Part shown: positions 1 through 7,308 of the stretch, piece after piece | Position numbering within the stretch: the stretch's first letter is position 1 | How the letters are laid out: each line of letters starts with the position of its first letter | Origin: an uncultured Kiritimatiellota bacterium | GTDB lineage: Bacteria > Verrucomicrobiota > Kiritimatiellia > RFP12 > UBA1067 | Direction: 5' to 3' | DNA: 64,000 nucleotides | NCBI GenBank assembly: GCA_934643865.1 | Contig: CAKUCX010000002.1 | Coordinates: forward strand, 28,715-92,714 | Program-made: the position numbers and the translations under genes | Notes under the pieces: model-generated | The model's input: only the letters and a program-made list of their open reading frames with translations | Told to the model about the DNA's origin: nothing | The model's database searches: none

Positions 1-228
1 TATTGCTTTCGCATCCGTTCAAGATATAACGACAAAAGAGAGCTGATAGAAGCGTATTATGGGAAAATATATGGCGACATCAACTTTGAGGGTTCATTCA
101 TGACGGGATTTAAGCGAGTGAAGTTTCTGTACTACTTCAACCTCGAATCCCTTGACAGGAACCTTGAATGGGACATGAAGAACAACCTTTGTCCGACGTC
201 TGGCAACATAGGGCAACCGAAGCCCTGA
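1..228 (+). CDS. C-terminal fragment of an unrecognised gene, possibly frameshifted
   Basis: The frame is open from the window edge to TGA at 226-228 and encodes 75 residues rich in Tyr, Phe, Lys and Arg (for example FKRVKFLYYFNLES). I do not recognise the family. The DNA is clearly more A/T-rich than everything to the right, which suggests acquired DNA. Another frame, open from 168 to TGA at 294-296, carries a plausible charged helix (ALIDEEAIRRRFRYF) just where the first frame runs out. A frameshift around 190-225 may therefore have cut one protein in two. Confidence 0.4.
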   Translation, partial: YCFRIRSRYNDKRELIEAYYGKIYGDINFEGSFMTGFKRVKFLYYFNLESLDRNLEWDMKNNLCPTSGNIGQPKP

Positions 229-312
229 TTGACGAAGAGGCAATACGAAGAAGGTTTCGCTATTTCAAAGACCGACATGGAGAAGAAACAGAATGAGTCT
301 GGCGCAGACCAG

Positions 313-354
313 CGATATGACTACCCAATGCTACGATATGACTACCCAATGCTA
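313..354. repeat. Tandem 21-bp direct repeat, two perfect copies
   Basis: The unit beginning CGATATGACTACC occurs at 313-333 and again, identical, at 334-354. There are no spacers and no further copies, so it is not a CRISPR array. It is more likely a recent slippage or target-site duplication. Confidence 0.85.
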
Positions 355-641
355 TAGGTTGAGGGCGTATGCCAACCCCGTCCGAAAACGGCCCGAAATG
401 ATAAGCACATGGGCTTCAACCCCAAGCATGGGGTATGCTTATCCCCGTCCGACAGCTCAAATCGTCAAATCGCGACCCCAACCTATAGGTTGAGGCGTAT
501 GCAAACTCGAAAAACAGAGACATCGAAAAACCATGAAAACACCGGTCGAAAACATCTCAGTCATTGTCCGCCCCCGCATAAACAGTGGGGGAAATCACCG
601 TGTGGCGTCATAGTTTGACAGACCGCAACCTCCACCAGTCA

Positions 642-692
642 AAAAGCGCGTTTCGCCCAGCAACGTCAAGGGGAGGCGCGCTTTTCGTTTTT
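642..692 (+). terminator. Candidate hairpin terminator
   Basis: AAAAGCGCG at 642-650 pairs perfectly with CGCGCTTTT at 677-685 and is followed by CGTTTTT. The 26-nt loop is long for an intrinsic terminator, so the call is tentative. Confidence 0.35.
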
Positions 693-764
693 CCGCATAG
701 GACTTGGAGAGGTGGGCGGCGATTTCCGCCTCGGGCGCGGCGGGCGCAGACCTGCTGGCATGAG

Positions 765-932
765 GGCCGTGTCGTAAGTGGCGCAGGCGAGACGCGCTGC
801 GTCGAGCTGACGATGGCACCGCAGCTCTTCGAGCTGACAAGCGCGAGGAATGTCGTCTTCCGCGGGCTTGTGTTCGAGACCTGTCGCGCTTCAGCCATCC
901 GCATGAAGGACTGCGCGCACTGCCTCGGCGCG
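765..932 (+). pseudogene. Remnant of a right-handed beta-helix protein
   Basis: In the frame beginning at 765 the translation contains LFELTSARNVVFRGLVFE followed by a stretch with AIRMKDCAHCLGA. The pattern of short hydrophobic strands with NVVFRGL and I-K-C rungs is typical of parallel beta-helix (pectate-lyase-like) coils. It covers only two or three coils, has no start codon or signal peptide, and the frame continues into the tRNA as nonsense. I read it as the leftover of a large beta-helix gene. The family call rests on pattern alone. Confidence 0.4.
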
Positions 933-972
933 TTTACGTGTTTTTGCAGTTGCGCGGTGAATCCTGTTTTGG

Positions 973-978
973 TAAACT
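973..978 (+). promoter_or_regulatory. Extended -10 promoter of the tRNA(CAU) gene
   Basis: TGG followed by TAAACT lies 12 bases before the first base of the tRNA. This matches the TGN-TATAMT form used throughout the window. Confidence 0.5.
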
Positions 979-990
979 GTTCTCTCGTTC

Positions 991-1065
991 GGCGAGATAG
1001 CTCAACGGTAGAGCATCAGAATCATAATCTGCTGGTTGAGGGTTCGAATCCCCCTCTCGCCACCA
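991..1065 (+). tRNA. tRNA-Met (CAU), probably elongator
   Basis: Cloverleaf: acceptor GGCGAGA (991-997) pairs with TCTCGCC (1055-1061), the D arm has GCTC/GAGC, the T loop has GGTTCGAATCC and CCA is encoded (1063-1065). The anticodon loop ATCATAA gives CAU. The first pair of the anticodon stem is a T/C mismatch. It lacks the G-C-rich anticodon stem of initiator tRNA, and the other CAU tRNA at 6082 looks more like the Ile2 type, so elongator Met is the best reading. Confidence 0.85.
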
Positions 1066-1072
1066 TGCAATG

Positions 1073-1096
1073 GCCACCGCTTGTGCGGTGGCTTTT
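1073..1096 (+). terminator. Intrinsic terminator after the tRNA
   Basis: GCCACCGC (1073-1080), loop TTGT, GCGGTGGC (1085-1092), then TTTT. A perfect 8-bp stem with a T run ends the tRNA transcript just before trmO. Confidence 0.8.
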
Positions 1097-1114
1097 GTTC
1101 TGCGGAGCATCCCT

Positions 1115-1897
1115 ATGAACTTCGAGCCGATCGGCATCTTCCACGGCGGGGCCGCGCGCAAGTACGAGGCGCCGCGACAGGGCGCGTTCGCCGGCGGGGA
1201 AGGGCGCGTCGTGTTGGCGGCGGGCCGCAATTTCGAGACGGCGCTGAGAAACCTCGACGGCTTTGCGCGCATCTGGCTCGTGTTCGTGTTCGACCGCAAC
1301 GGCGAAGGCTGGCGGCCGACGGCGCATCCGCCCGTCACGGCGTCGGGCCTCCCCCGCGTGGGCGTCTTCGCGTCGCGCGCGCCGTACCGCCCCAACCCCA
1401 TCGGGCTTTCGTGCGTGCGGCTCGTCGCCGTTCGGGGGTGCGTCGTCGAGGTCGCGGAGGCAGACCTTCTGGACGGGACGCCGGTTCTCGACATCAAGCC
1501 GTACATCCCGGCGGCGGACGCCTTCCCCGGCGTGAAGGCGGGCTGGGTGGACGACCAGGACCACTGGCGCGTCGTCGCCACGCCGGCGTTCGCGGCGCAG
1601 GCCGCGTGCGTGCGCGCGCAGGGCGGGCAGGACCTTCTTGCAACGGCGCGCGTGCAGCTTGCGGGCGAGCCGTTTGACGCCTCCCGCAAGCGCGTCGCCC
1701 GCACCGGACCGGAGACGGGGACGTTCTCGGTGCGGATGTTCCGGCTCGATTTCGCGGTCGACGCGGCCGCGCGCACGGTGACGCTGCTTGCCGTCCGAAG
1801 CGGCTATACGGCGGCGGCGCTCGCCGCAGACGACGACCCCTACGCGGACAAGGCCGTCCATCGGGCGTTCGTCGCGGCGGGCGGGCGGCACAGCTGA
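1115..1897 (+). CDS. trmO: tRNA m6t6A37 methyltransferase TrmO (TsaA/VirR family)
   Basis: TrmO uses S-adenosylmethionine to methylate N6-threonylcarbamoyladenosine at position 37 of certain tRNAs. The 260-residue protein begins MNFEPIGIFHGG and carries the family signatures: a conserved block around FARIWLVFVFD, then RVGVFASRAPYRPNPIGLS, LDGTPVLDIKPYIP near the middle, and a C-terminal extension as in full-length TrmO. I chose ATG 1115 because the family starts at the PIG motif; upstream in-frame sequence overlaps the terminator. It directly follows a t6A-type tRNA gene (CAU), which may be coincidence. Confidence 0.9.
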   Translation: MNFEPIGIFHGGAARKYEAPRQGAFAGGEGRVVLAAGRNFETALRNLDGFARIWLVFVFDRNGEGWRPTAHPPVTASGLPRVGVFASRAPYRPNPIGLSCVRLVAVRGCVVEVAEADLLDGTPVLDIKPYIPAADAFPGVKAGWVDDQDHWRVVATPAFAAQAACVRAQGGQDLLATARVQLAGEPFDASRKRVARTGPETGTFSVRMFRLDFAVDAAARTVTLLAVRSGYTAAALAADDDPYADKAVHRAFVAAGGRHS

Positions 1898-1903
1898 CGC
1901 GCG

Positions 1904-1985
1904 TGGTGGGCGCGGCGGGACTTGAACCCGCACTCTTGCGAACTGGAACCTAAATCCAGCGTGTCTGCCATTCCACCACGCGCCC
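1904..1985 (-). tRNA. tRNA-Leu (UAG)
   Basis: On the minus strand the acceptor arms GGGCGCG (1985-1979) and CGCGCCC (1914-1908) pair perfectly and CCA is encoded at 1906-1904. The anticodon loop TTTAGGT gives UAG. The 82-base gene carries a class II-like variable arm (TTCGCAAGAG). It converges with trmO and diverges from tgt. Confidence 0.9.
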
Positions 1986-2055
1986 GAAAGGGAAGGACAT
2001 GAGTGTAGCGCATCCGGCGGCGCTTGGCAAGCGTGGCGCGCGAAGCCCCGATTTT

Positions 2056-2064
2056 TGCTATACT
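2056..2064 (+). promoter_or_regulatory. Extended -10 promoter of tgt
   Basis: TGC-TATACT with the last T at 2064 predicts transcription starting near 2071, only about three bases before the ATG at 2074. No Shine-Dalgarno sequence fits in that space. Confidence 0.6.
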
Positions 2065-2073
2065 TCTCTGCCC

Positions 2074-3216
2074 ATGGAACCAGGAACGTTCGAGATCCGC
2101 ACCCAGGACGCCCATTCGCGCGCGCGCGCAGGCGTCCTCTGGACGGCGCACGGTCCCGTCGAGACGCCGGTTTTCATGCCCGTCGGCACCCAGGGCACCG
2201 TCAAGGCGCTCGAACCGCGCGACCTGGAGGAGAACGGCGCGCAGATCATCCTCGGCAACACCTACCACCTCAACCTGCGCCCCGGCATGGACGTGATGGC
2301 GCACGCGGGCGGCCTCCATGCGTTCATGAACTGGCAGAAGCCCATCCTCACGGACTCGGGCGGCTTCCAGGTGTTCTCGCTCGCGAAGATGCGCACGCTC
2401 ACGCCCGAGGGCTGCTGGTTCAACTCGCACCTCGACGGGCGGCGCATCTTCCTCGGCCCGCGCGAGTCGATGGAGATCCAGCGCGTCCTCGGAAGCGACA
2501 TCGCGATGGCGTTCGACGAATGCCTGCCCTGGCCCTGCGACCGCGCCCGCGCCGAGCGGAGCGTGGAGACGACGATCCGGTGGGCGAAGATGTCCCTTGA
2601 GGCCCCGCACGCGCCCGGCCAGCTTGTCTTCGGCATCGTGCAGGGCGGCATCTACGACGACATCCGCCGCCACTGCGCCGAGGAACTTGCGGAGATGGCC
2701 TTCCCCGGCTATGCGATCGGCGGCGTCTCGGTGGGCGAGCCGGAGGCGGCGATGTACCAGGCCGTGGAGGCGTCCGTCCCCTACCTCCCCGAGGCGAAGC
2801 CGCGCTATGTGATGGGCCTCGGCGTGATGACGCAGATGGCCGAGTGCGTCGCGCGCGGCGTGGACATGTTCGACTGCGTGATCCCCACGCGCGTCGCCCG
2901 CCACGGCACGGCGCTCACCCGCCACGGCAACGTCGCCGTCAAGGCGGCGAAGTGGGCGAAGGACCTCTCGCCCGTCGAGGCAGGGTGTACCTGCTACTGC
3001 TGCCGGAACTTCACGCGCAGCTACGTGCGCCACCTCCTCCACGCGGGGGAGATCCTCGGCGTGCGCCTCCTCACGATCCACAACGTCCACCGCCTCTGCG
3101 CGTTCGCGCGGGAGATGCGCGCGGCCATCCTGGACGGTACGTTCGGGGCGTGGCGGGCGCAGCTCCACGCGGACCAGCGCGGAAACGGACAGAATGAGAC
3201 ACGAAACCAACCATAA
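2074..3216 (+). CDS. tgt: Queuine tRNA-ribosyltransferase
   Basis: Exchanges guanine for the queuosine precursor at the wobble position of tRNAs with GUN anticodons. The 380-residue protein has all hallmarks: TDSGGFQVFSL with the general acid/base Asp94, DMFDCVIPTR with nucleophile Asp267, and the zinc motif C305-T-C307-Y-C-C310 followed by the downstream histidine. ATG 2074 was chosen because the protein begins with the family N-terminus and lies just after a promoter; the mRNA should be almost leaderless. It is followed after 15 bp by yajC, the common bacterial order tgt-yajC. Confidence 0.97.
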   Translation: MEPGTFEIRTQDAHSRARAGVLWTAHGPVETPVFMPVGTQGTVKALEPRDLEENGAQIILGNTYHLNLRPGMDVMAHAGGLHAFMNWQKPILTDSGGFQVFSLAKMRTLTPEGCWFNSHLDGRRIFLGPRESMEIQRVLGSDIAMAFDECLPWPCDRARAERSVETTIRWAKMSLEAPHAPGQLVFGIVQGGIYDDIRRHCAEELAEMAFPGYAIGGVSVGEPEAAMYQAVEASVPYLPEAKPRYVMGLGVMTQMAECVARGVDMFDCVIPTRVARHGTALTRHGNVAVKAAKWAKDLSPVEAGCTCYCCRNFTRSYVRHLLHAGEILGVRLLTIHNVHRLCAFAREMRAAILDGTFGAWRAQLHADQRGNGQNETRNQP

Positions 3217-3231
3217 GGAACAGAGACGAAC

Positions 3232-3654
3232 ATGAACACACCGATGATCTTCGCACAGGCGGCCGCCCCTGCGGCCCCGGCCGTCCAGGCCGCCGCGCCG
3301 TCCGCCCCCGCCACGCCCGCGACGGCGACCGAGGTCCAGAGCGCCGACGCCCCGCAGGGCGCGCCGCAGCAGCCGCAGGGCAACTTCATGATGCCCGTCA
3401 TGATGCTGCTCCTCCTCGCGCTCTTCTACGTGATGATGATCCGCCCGCAGCAGCGCAAGGAGAAGGAGCGCCGGAAGATGATCGACGAACTCCGCGCGGG
3501 CAAGAAGGTCGTCTTCGCGGGCGGCCTCATGGGCACGATCGTCGAGGCGAAGGAGAAGACCTTCAAGATCGAGATTGCGGGCGACGTCGTCATCGAGGTG
3601 GCGCGCGCCGCCGTGCAGGGCGTCGTCGAGGAGACGCCCGAGGCCGGCAAGTAG
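3232..3654 (+). CDS. yajC: Preprotein translocase accessory subunit YajC
   Basis: YajC associates with SecDF at the Sec translocon in the inner membrane. The 140-residue protein has an Ala/Pro-rich N-terminal segment of about 45 residues, a single membrane helix (FMMPVMMLLLLALFYVMM, about residues 47-64) and then the signature IRPQQRKEKERRKM with the small KOW-like domain GKKVVFAGGLMGTIV. The long Ala/Pro leader is unusual. It sits between tgt and a LysM gene, probably in one transcript; secD and secF do not follow here. Confidence 0.93.
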   Translation: MNTPMIFAQAAAPAAPAVQAAAPSAPATPATATEVQSADAPQGAPQQPQGNFMMPVMMLLLLALFYVMMIRPQQRKEKERRKMIDELRAGKKVVFAGGLMGTIVEAKEKTFKIEIAGDVVIEVARAAVQGVVEETPEAGK

Positions 3655-3666
3655 GGCGGGACGCGC

Positions 3667-4617
3667 ATGGGCTACGCGCGCGGACGGTTCGGGGTGGAAT
3701 ACCATCCCCGCGGCGACGCGGAGACGCACCGTCTCCGCTGGTTCGCGGGGATCGTCGTCCTGCTCGTCCTCGCCGCGTTCGCCTGGTATCGCTTCACGCA
3801 TCGCGTCCGCGCGCCGAAGCGGGAGCGGCCGGCGCCCCGTCCGCCCGCCGCCGTGCGGGCGAAGGCCCCGCCCGCGACGCCGCCCGCCGTGCAGACGCCC
3901 GCCCGGCCGGCGCCTGCGGCGACGAACGCCCTGCGCCGCGCCGTCGTCCCCCCGCCGCCGAAGACGCGGCAGCAGCCGCAGGTGCTGCGCCTCGTCGAGA
4001 CGTGGCTCGCGACGGCCTCCACGCGCACCGAGAAGGAGCAGGTGCTTCTCCAGCGCCTCGCCGAGGCCGAGCGCCAGTGCAACGTGCCGCTTGCCATCGA
4101 CGCGATCCGGAAGCTCTACGAGCGTCCGACGATGGCGGACATCCGCGACCCCCTCATGCGCCGCCTCGGCGACCTCAACGTGGCGCACCTCTTCTCCGAC
4201 AAGACGACGCCCTGGACGGCCGTCGTCGAGGTGAAGCGCGGCGACAGCCTCAACCGCATCGCGCGCGAGCACCGCTCCACGCCTGCCGTCGTCGCGAAGC
4301 TCAACCCGCGCGTCAGGTGGGAGCGGCTCAAGCCCGGCGACGCCGTCCGCGTGCTGGACTTCCCCAACGCCGTCCTCGTGATCTACAAGCAGCGCGGCTA
4401 TGCGGACCTCTCGCTCAAGAACGGGCAGTTTTTCCGCCGCTACGTCCTCGCAATCGCGCCGACGACGCCCTGCTCCGTCTACCCTGTCGCCCAGGAGGCC
4501 GGCGCGACCGTCCATGCGCGCCTCCGCGAACTCGGCGTCAGGGCTTCGGCCGCCGACCGCGCGGAGCTCGACCTCTTCCTCGCCCCCGGCTCGCGCATCA
4601 CCGTCGCCGAGCAGTGA
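3667..4617 (+). CDS. LysM-domain protein with one membrane anchor
   Basis: The 316-residue protein has a short cytoplasmic N-terminus, one transmembrane helix (WFAGIVVLLVLAAFAWY, about residues 26-42), a Pro/Ala-rich linker to about residue 100, an alpha-helical segment, and a LysM module (EVKRGDSLNRIAREHRSTP to LKPGDAVRVL, about 192-232). LysM binds the glycan backbone of peptidoglycan. The C-terminal region (VLVIYKQRGYADLSLKNG) resembles the start of an L,D-transpeptidase fold, but no catalytic Cys motif is visible. It is probably a periplasmic wall-binding protein, 12 bp after yajC. Confidence 0.7.
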   Translation: MGYARGRFGVEYHPRGDAETHRLRWFAGIVVLLVLAAFAWYRFTHRVRAPKRERPAPRPPAAVRAKAPPATPPAVQTPARPAPAATNALRRAVVPPPPKTRQQPQVLRLVETWLATASTRTEKEQVLLQRLAEAERQCNVPLAIDAIRKLYERPTMADIRDPLMRRLGDLNVAHLFSDKTTPWTAVVEVKRGDSLNRIAREHRSTPAVVAKLNPRVRWERLKPGDAVRVLDFPNAVLVIYKQRGYADLSLKNGQFFRRYVLAIAPTTPCSVYPVAQEAGATVHARLRELGVRASAADRAELDLFLAPGSRITVAEQ

Positions 4618-4622
4618 CTTTT

Positions 4623-4631
4623 TGATATACT
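4623..4631 (+). promoter_or_regulatory. Extended -10 promoter of serS
   Basis: TGA-TATACT immediately after the LysM gene. The predicted start near 4638 leaves a leader of about 28 nt that contains AAAGGAAAG before the ATG. Confidence 0.6.
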
Positions 4632-4665
4632 GGCATCACGTTTTCCAAAGGAAAGAAGCAAGAAA

Positions 4666-5967
4666 ATGATCGACATCAAGAAGATCCGCGACGACTTCGA
4701 CACGACGGCCGCGCAGCTCGCGCGCCGCGGCGTCGAGCGGGAGACGGTCGCGAAGGCGCGCGACCTCGACGCGGCGCGGCGCGCCCTCCTCGCCGAGACC
4801 GAGACCCTCAAGGCGAAGCGCAACGCCGCCTCCAGGGAGATCGGCGTGCGCGCGAAGGCCGGTGAGGACGTCTCCGCCGTCAAGGCCGAGATGCGCGCCG
4901 TGGGCGACCGCATCGCCGAGATCGACAGGGAACTCGCCCAGGTCGAGGCGGATCTGCGCGAGACGCTGCTCATGATCCCGAACGTCCCGGCGCCCGAAAT
5001 CCCCACCGGGCCCGACTCCAGCGCGAACGAGGTCATCCGCCACGTCGGCGAGTGGAAGGACCCCGCCTACCCGATTCCCGACCACATGCAGATCGGCGAG
5101 AAGCTCGGCATCTTCGACTTCCCGCGCGGCGTCAAGCTCACGGGCACGGGCTTCCCGGTCATCCTCGGGCAGGGCGCGAAGCTCCAGCGCGCGCTCATCC
5201 AGTACATGCTCGACCTCCACTGCCGGAAGCAGGGCTACACCGAGATGCTGCCGCCCTTCATGGTGAACAGCGCCTCGATGACGGGCACGGGCCAGCTCCC
5301 CAAGTTCGCCGAAGACCTCTACCACTGCAACGTGGACGACTTCTGGATGATCCCGACGGCCGAGGTGCCCGTCACGAACTTCTACCGCGACGACGTCTTC
5401 GACGGCGTGAAGCTGCCGAAGATCACGCCCGAGGCCCCCGTCAAGCTCACCGCCTACACGCCCTGCTTCCGCCGCGAGGCGGGCTCGGCCGGCAAGATGA
5501 CGCGCGGCATGCTGCGCGTCCACCAGTTCGACAAGGTCGAGATGGTGAACTTCGTCCACCCCTCCACGAGCTTCCGGCAGCTTGAAACGCTCGTGAAGGA
5601 GGCGGAGGACGTCCTCACCGGCCTCGGCCTCGCCTTCCGCGTCATCCTGCTCAGCTCCGGCGACATGGGCTTCTCGGCCGCCAAGTGCTACGACCTCGAA
5701 CTCTGGGCGCCGGGCGAGCGGCAGTGGTTGGAGGTGAGCTCCTGCAGCTGCTTCACCGACTACCAGGCCCGCCGCCTGAACTGCCGCTTCAAGGACGCGG
5801 ACGGCAAGACGAAGCTCGTCCACACGCTCAACGGCTCGGGCGTCGCCCTGCCGCGCCTCATGGTTGCGCTCCTCGAACAGCACCTCCAGGCCGACGGCTC
5901 GGTCCTCCTCCCCGAGGCCCTCCGCCCCTACATGGGCGACGTGGACCGCCTCGTCCCCGTGAAGTAG
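4666..5967 (+). CDS. serS: Seryl-tRNA synthetase
   Basis: Class II synthetase that charges tRNA-Ser (and tRNA-Sec). The 433-residue length is typical. Residues 1-110 form the long helical-hairpin tRNA-binding arm, followed by the catalytic core with motif 2 (CFRREAGSAGKMTRGMLRVH) and motif 3 (LNGSGVALPRLMVALLEQ). The initiating ATG follows an AAAGGAAAG ribosome site and its own promoter at 4623. Confidence 0.97.
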   Translation: MIDIKKIRDDFDTTAAQLARRGVERETVAKARDLDAARRALLAETETLKAKRNAASREIGVRAKAGEDVSAVKAEMRAVGDRIAEIDRELAQVEADLRETLLMIPNVPAPEIPTGPDSSANEVIRHVGEWKDPAYPIPDHMQIGEKLGIFDFPRGVKLTGTGFPVILGQGAKLQRALIQYMLDLHCRKQGYTEMLPPFMVNSASMTGTGQLPKFAEDLYHCNVDDFWMIPTAEVPVTNFYRDDVFDGVKLPKITPEAPVKLTAYTPCFRREAGSAGKMTRGMLRVHQFDKVEMVNFVHPSTSFRQLETLVKEAEDVLTGLGLAFRVILLSSGDMGFSAAKCYDLELWAPGERQWLEVSSCSCFTDYQARRLNCRFKDADGKTKLVHTLNGSGVALPRLMVALLEQHLQADGSVLLPEALRPYMGDVDRLVPVK

Positions 5968-6054
5968 GGCGCCCCGTGCGCGGCGGCTTCAAGTGGGAAG
6001 GGCGCGCGCCCGCGCGTCCGGGCCGCCCTTCTCCTTGTCCGGAAGCGGGGGGTG

Positions 6055-6063
6055 TGCTATAAT
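6055..6063 (+). promoter_or_regulatory. Extended -10 promoter of the tRNA at 6082
   Basis: TGC-TATAAT, a consensus extended -10, ends 18 bases before the first base of the tRNA. Confidence 0.65.
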
Positions 6064-6081
6064 CCGCCCTGTTTCCTTTTC

Positions 6082-6158
6082 GGACCCGTAGCTCAGTCGG
6101 TCAGAGCGGGGGACTCATAATCCCTTGGTCCTGGGTTCAAGTCCCGGCGGGTCCACCA
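6082..6158 (+). tRNA. tRNA with CAU anticodon, probably tRNA-Ile2 (lysidine-modified)
   Basis: Acceptor GGACCCG (6082-6088) pairs with CGGGTCC (6148-6154) and CCA is encoded (6156-6158). The anticodon stem-loop GGGGA-CTCATAA-TCCCT gives CAU. The anticodon arm and the TTGGTC variable region resemble bacterial tRNA-Ile2 (for example E. coli ileX) more than elongator Met, so TilS-dependent decoding of AUA is likely. It is not an initiator tRNA. Confidence 0.8.
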
Positions 6159-6226
6159 GATCACGTCCCCGGCGTCGCGCGACCGTCCGCTGAACGTCCG
6201 GCCTGGCAAGGGATGAGAGACGATCG

Positions 6227-7186
6227 ATGGACAAAACGGATCCCTACGAATTGACGCGCGCCCTCGCGGCGCTGGACGCCTGGGAACAGGCGGCGAAGCA
6301 CAACTGGGCGCTCGTGCCGCAGACGAGCGCGGAGCCTTTCGTTGTGATGTCCGTCGACGAACGCAAGAACCCCGGCCCCGTCGCCGGACGCCTCTTGATC
6401 TTTCCCGGCTTCGCGACGTTCCGCGATTTCGCGATCGCGCGGCAGGTCCGCGACTTCGGCGTCGAGACGGGGCCGGTCGACTTCCGCCACTACGAGGCGG
6501 TCGGCCTGAAGAACGGCGAGGCGGAGCTCTTCGTGTACGAACCCGGCTTCGTGCCGCTGCCGCCGACGTCGGAGCAGCGGAAGATGCTCGCGCCCCTGCT
6601 CGCGGAGTGCTACGGCTTTCTGCTGCGGCTGGAGGAGAAGCCGGACCTGCCGCTCGCCTACGCGGACAAGAAGGCGATGTTCGCGCGCAAGGAGGTCGTG
6701 GAGGGCGTATGGGTGGACGGCCCGTTCATGCTTCCGCAGGAGGAGGTCGTGCGGCAGGCCGAGCAGGTGGTTCTGACGCGGAGCGTCTGCGCGAAGGCGA
6801 AAGCGCTGCCGGTCTTCCCGAAGGAGGTCTGGGAGGTCGATTTTGCGCTTGTGCCGGCCTACCACACGCCGGGGCCGCGCCCGCGCTTCCTCTACCTTCT
6901 GGCGGCGGTGAACGCCGAGTCGGGCGAGCGGATGGCCTGGGAGCGGCTGTCGGTGGACGGACGGGAAGGGGGCCTGAAGCGCCTCTGGGAAGGGCACGCG
7001 CAGCGCCTCCTCGACGCGGTTGTCAAATGGGGGCGCGTGCCGGGCGAGATTCACGTGCGCTCCGGGCGCATGGCGCGTTTCCTGCGTCCGCTCGGGCTCC
7101 AACTGCCGTTCAAACTGGTCCAGCACGCCAAGCTCCCCGCGCTCGACGCCGTCGTCGACGTCGCCGTCCACACGCGGAACGTCTAG
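6227..7186 (+). CDS. Uncharacterised protein, possibly DUF7309/DUF6930-like
   Basis: A 319-residue soluble protein with no signal peptide or membrane segment. Two halves are visible: an N-terminal region to about 180, and a C-terminal half with PRFLYLLAAVNAESGERMAW and PGEIHVRSGRMARFL. The second half resembles, from memory, the DUF6930 domain (a beta-rich domain followed by a segment that compares ageing or partner residues), but I cannot confirm this without a profile search. It stands alone between a tRNA and a gene with its own promoter. No function is assigned. Confidence 0.55.
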   Translation: MDKTDPYELTRALAALDAWEQAAKHNWALVPQTSAEPFVVMSVDERKNPGPVAGRLLIFPGFATFRDFAIARQVRDFGVETGPVDFRHYEAVGLKNGEAELFVYEPGFVPLPPTSEQRKMLAPLLAECYGFLLRLEEKPDLPLAYADKKAMFARKEVVEGVWVDGPFMLPQEEVVRQAEQVVLTRSVCAKAKALPVFPKEVWEVDFALVPAYHTPGPRPRFLYLLAAVNAESGERMAWERLSVDGREGGLKRLWEGHAQRLLDAVVKWGRVPGEIHVRSGRMARFLRPLGLQLPFKLVQHAKLPALDAVVDVAVHTRNV

Positions 7187-7219
7187 GCCGCGCCCGGCGT
7201 TCCCGCCGCCCATGATCTG

Positions 7220-7228
7220 TGCTATACT
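7220..7228 (+). promoter_or_regulatory. Extended -10 promoter of the DapA-like lipoprotein gene
   Basis: TGC-TATACT. The predicted start near 7235 leaves a leader of about 74 nt. Confidence 0.6.
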
Positions 7229-7308
7229 CTCCGCGTGGAGGCAGAGGTGGGCGGCGCGTGCCCGTCTGCGATGCCGCCTTCACGTGTTCAGTCAAAAGGA
7301 GAATGGCG

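Larger units (their letters stand above)
297..764. other. AT-richer intergenic region with short repeats
   Basis: No convincing gene is visible. The stretch contains a 21-bp tandem duplication (313-354), two copies of a motif beginning CTATAGGTTGAG (352-372 and 483-502) and an inverted repeat followed by T residues (642-692). Its composition resembles the fragment to its left and not the GC-rich genes to its right, so it is probably the edge of an acquired or decaying segment. Confidence 0.5.

Noticed and set aside
313..354. Possible CRISPR
   Set aside because: Only two abutting copies without spacers; no cas genes are in the window.
585..1118. A 177-codon gene covering the tRNA region
   Set aside because: The frame crosses a tRNA and its terminator; only the short beta-helix-like part looks like former coding sequence.
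2024..2064. TTGGCA as -35 for the tgt promoter
   Set aside because: The spacing to TATACT is 29 bp, far outside the usual 16-18. The extended TG motif explains the promoter better.
1840..4515. Open minus-strand frame of about 890 codons across tgt, yajC and the LysM gene
   Set aside because: It is a mirror of the true genes, with no recognisable domain or ribosome site.
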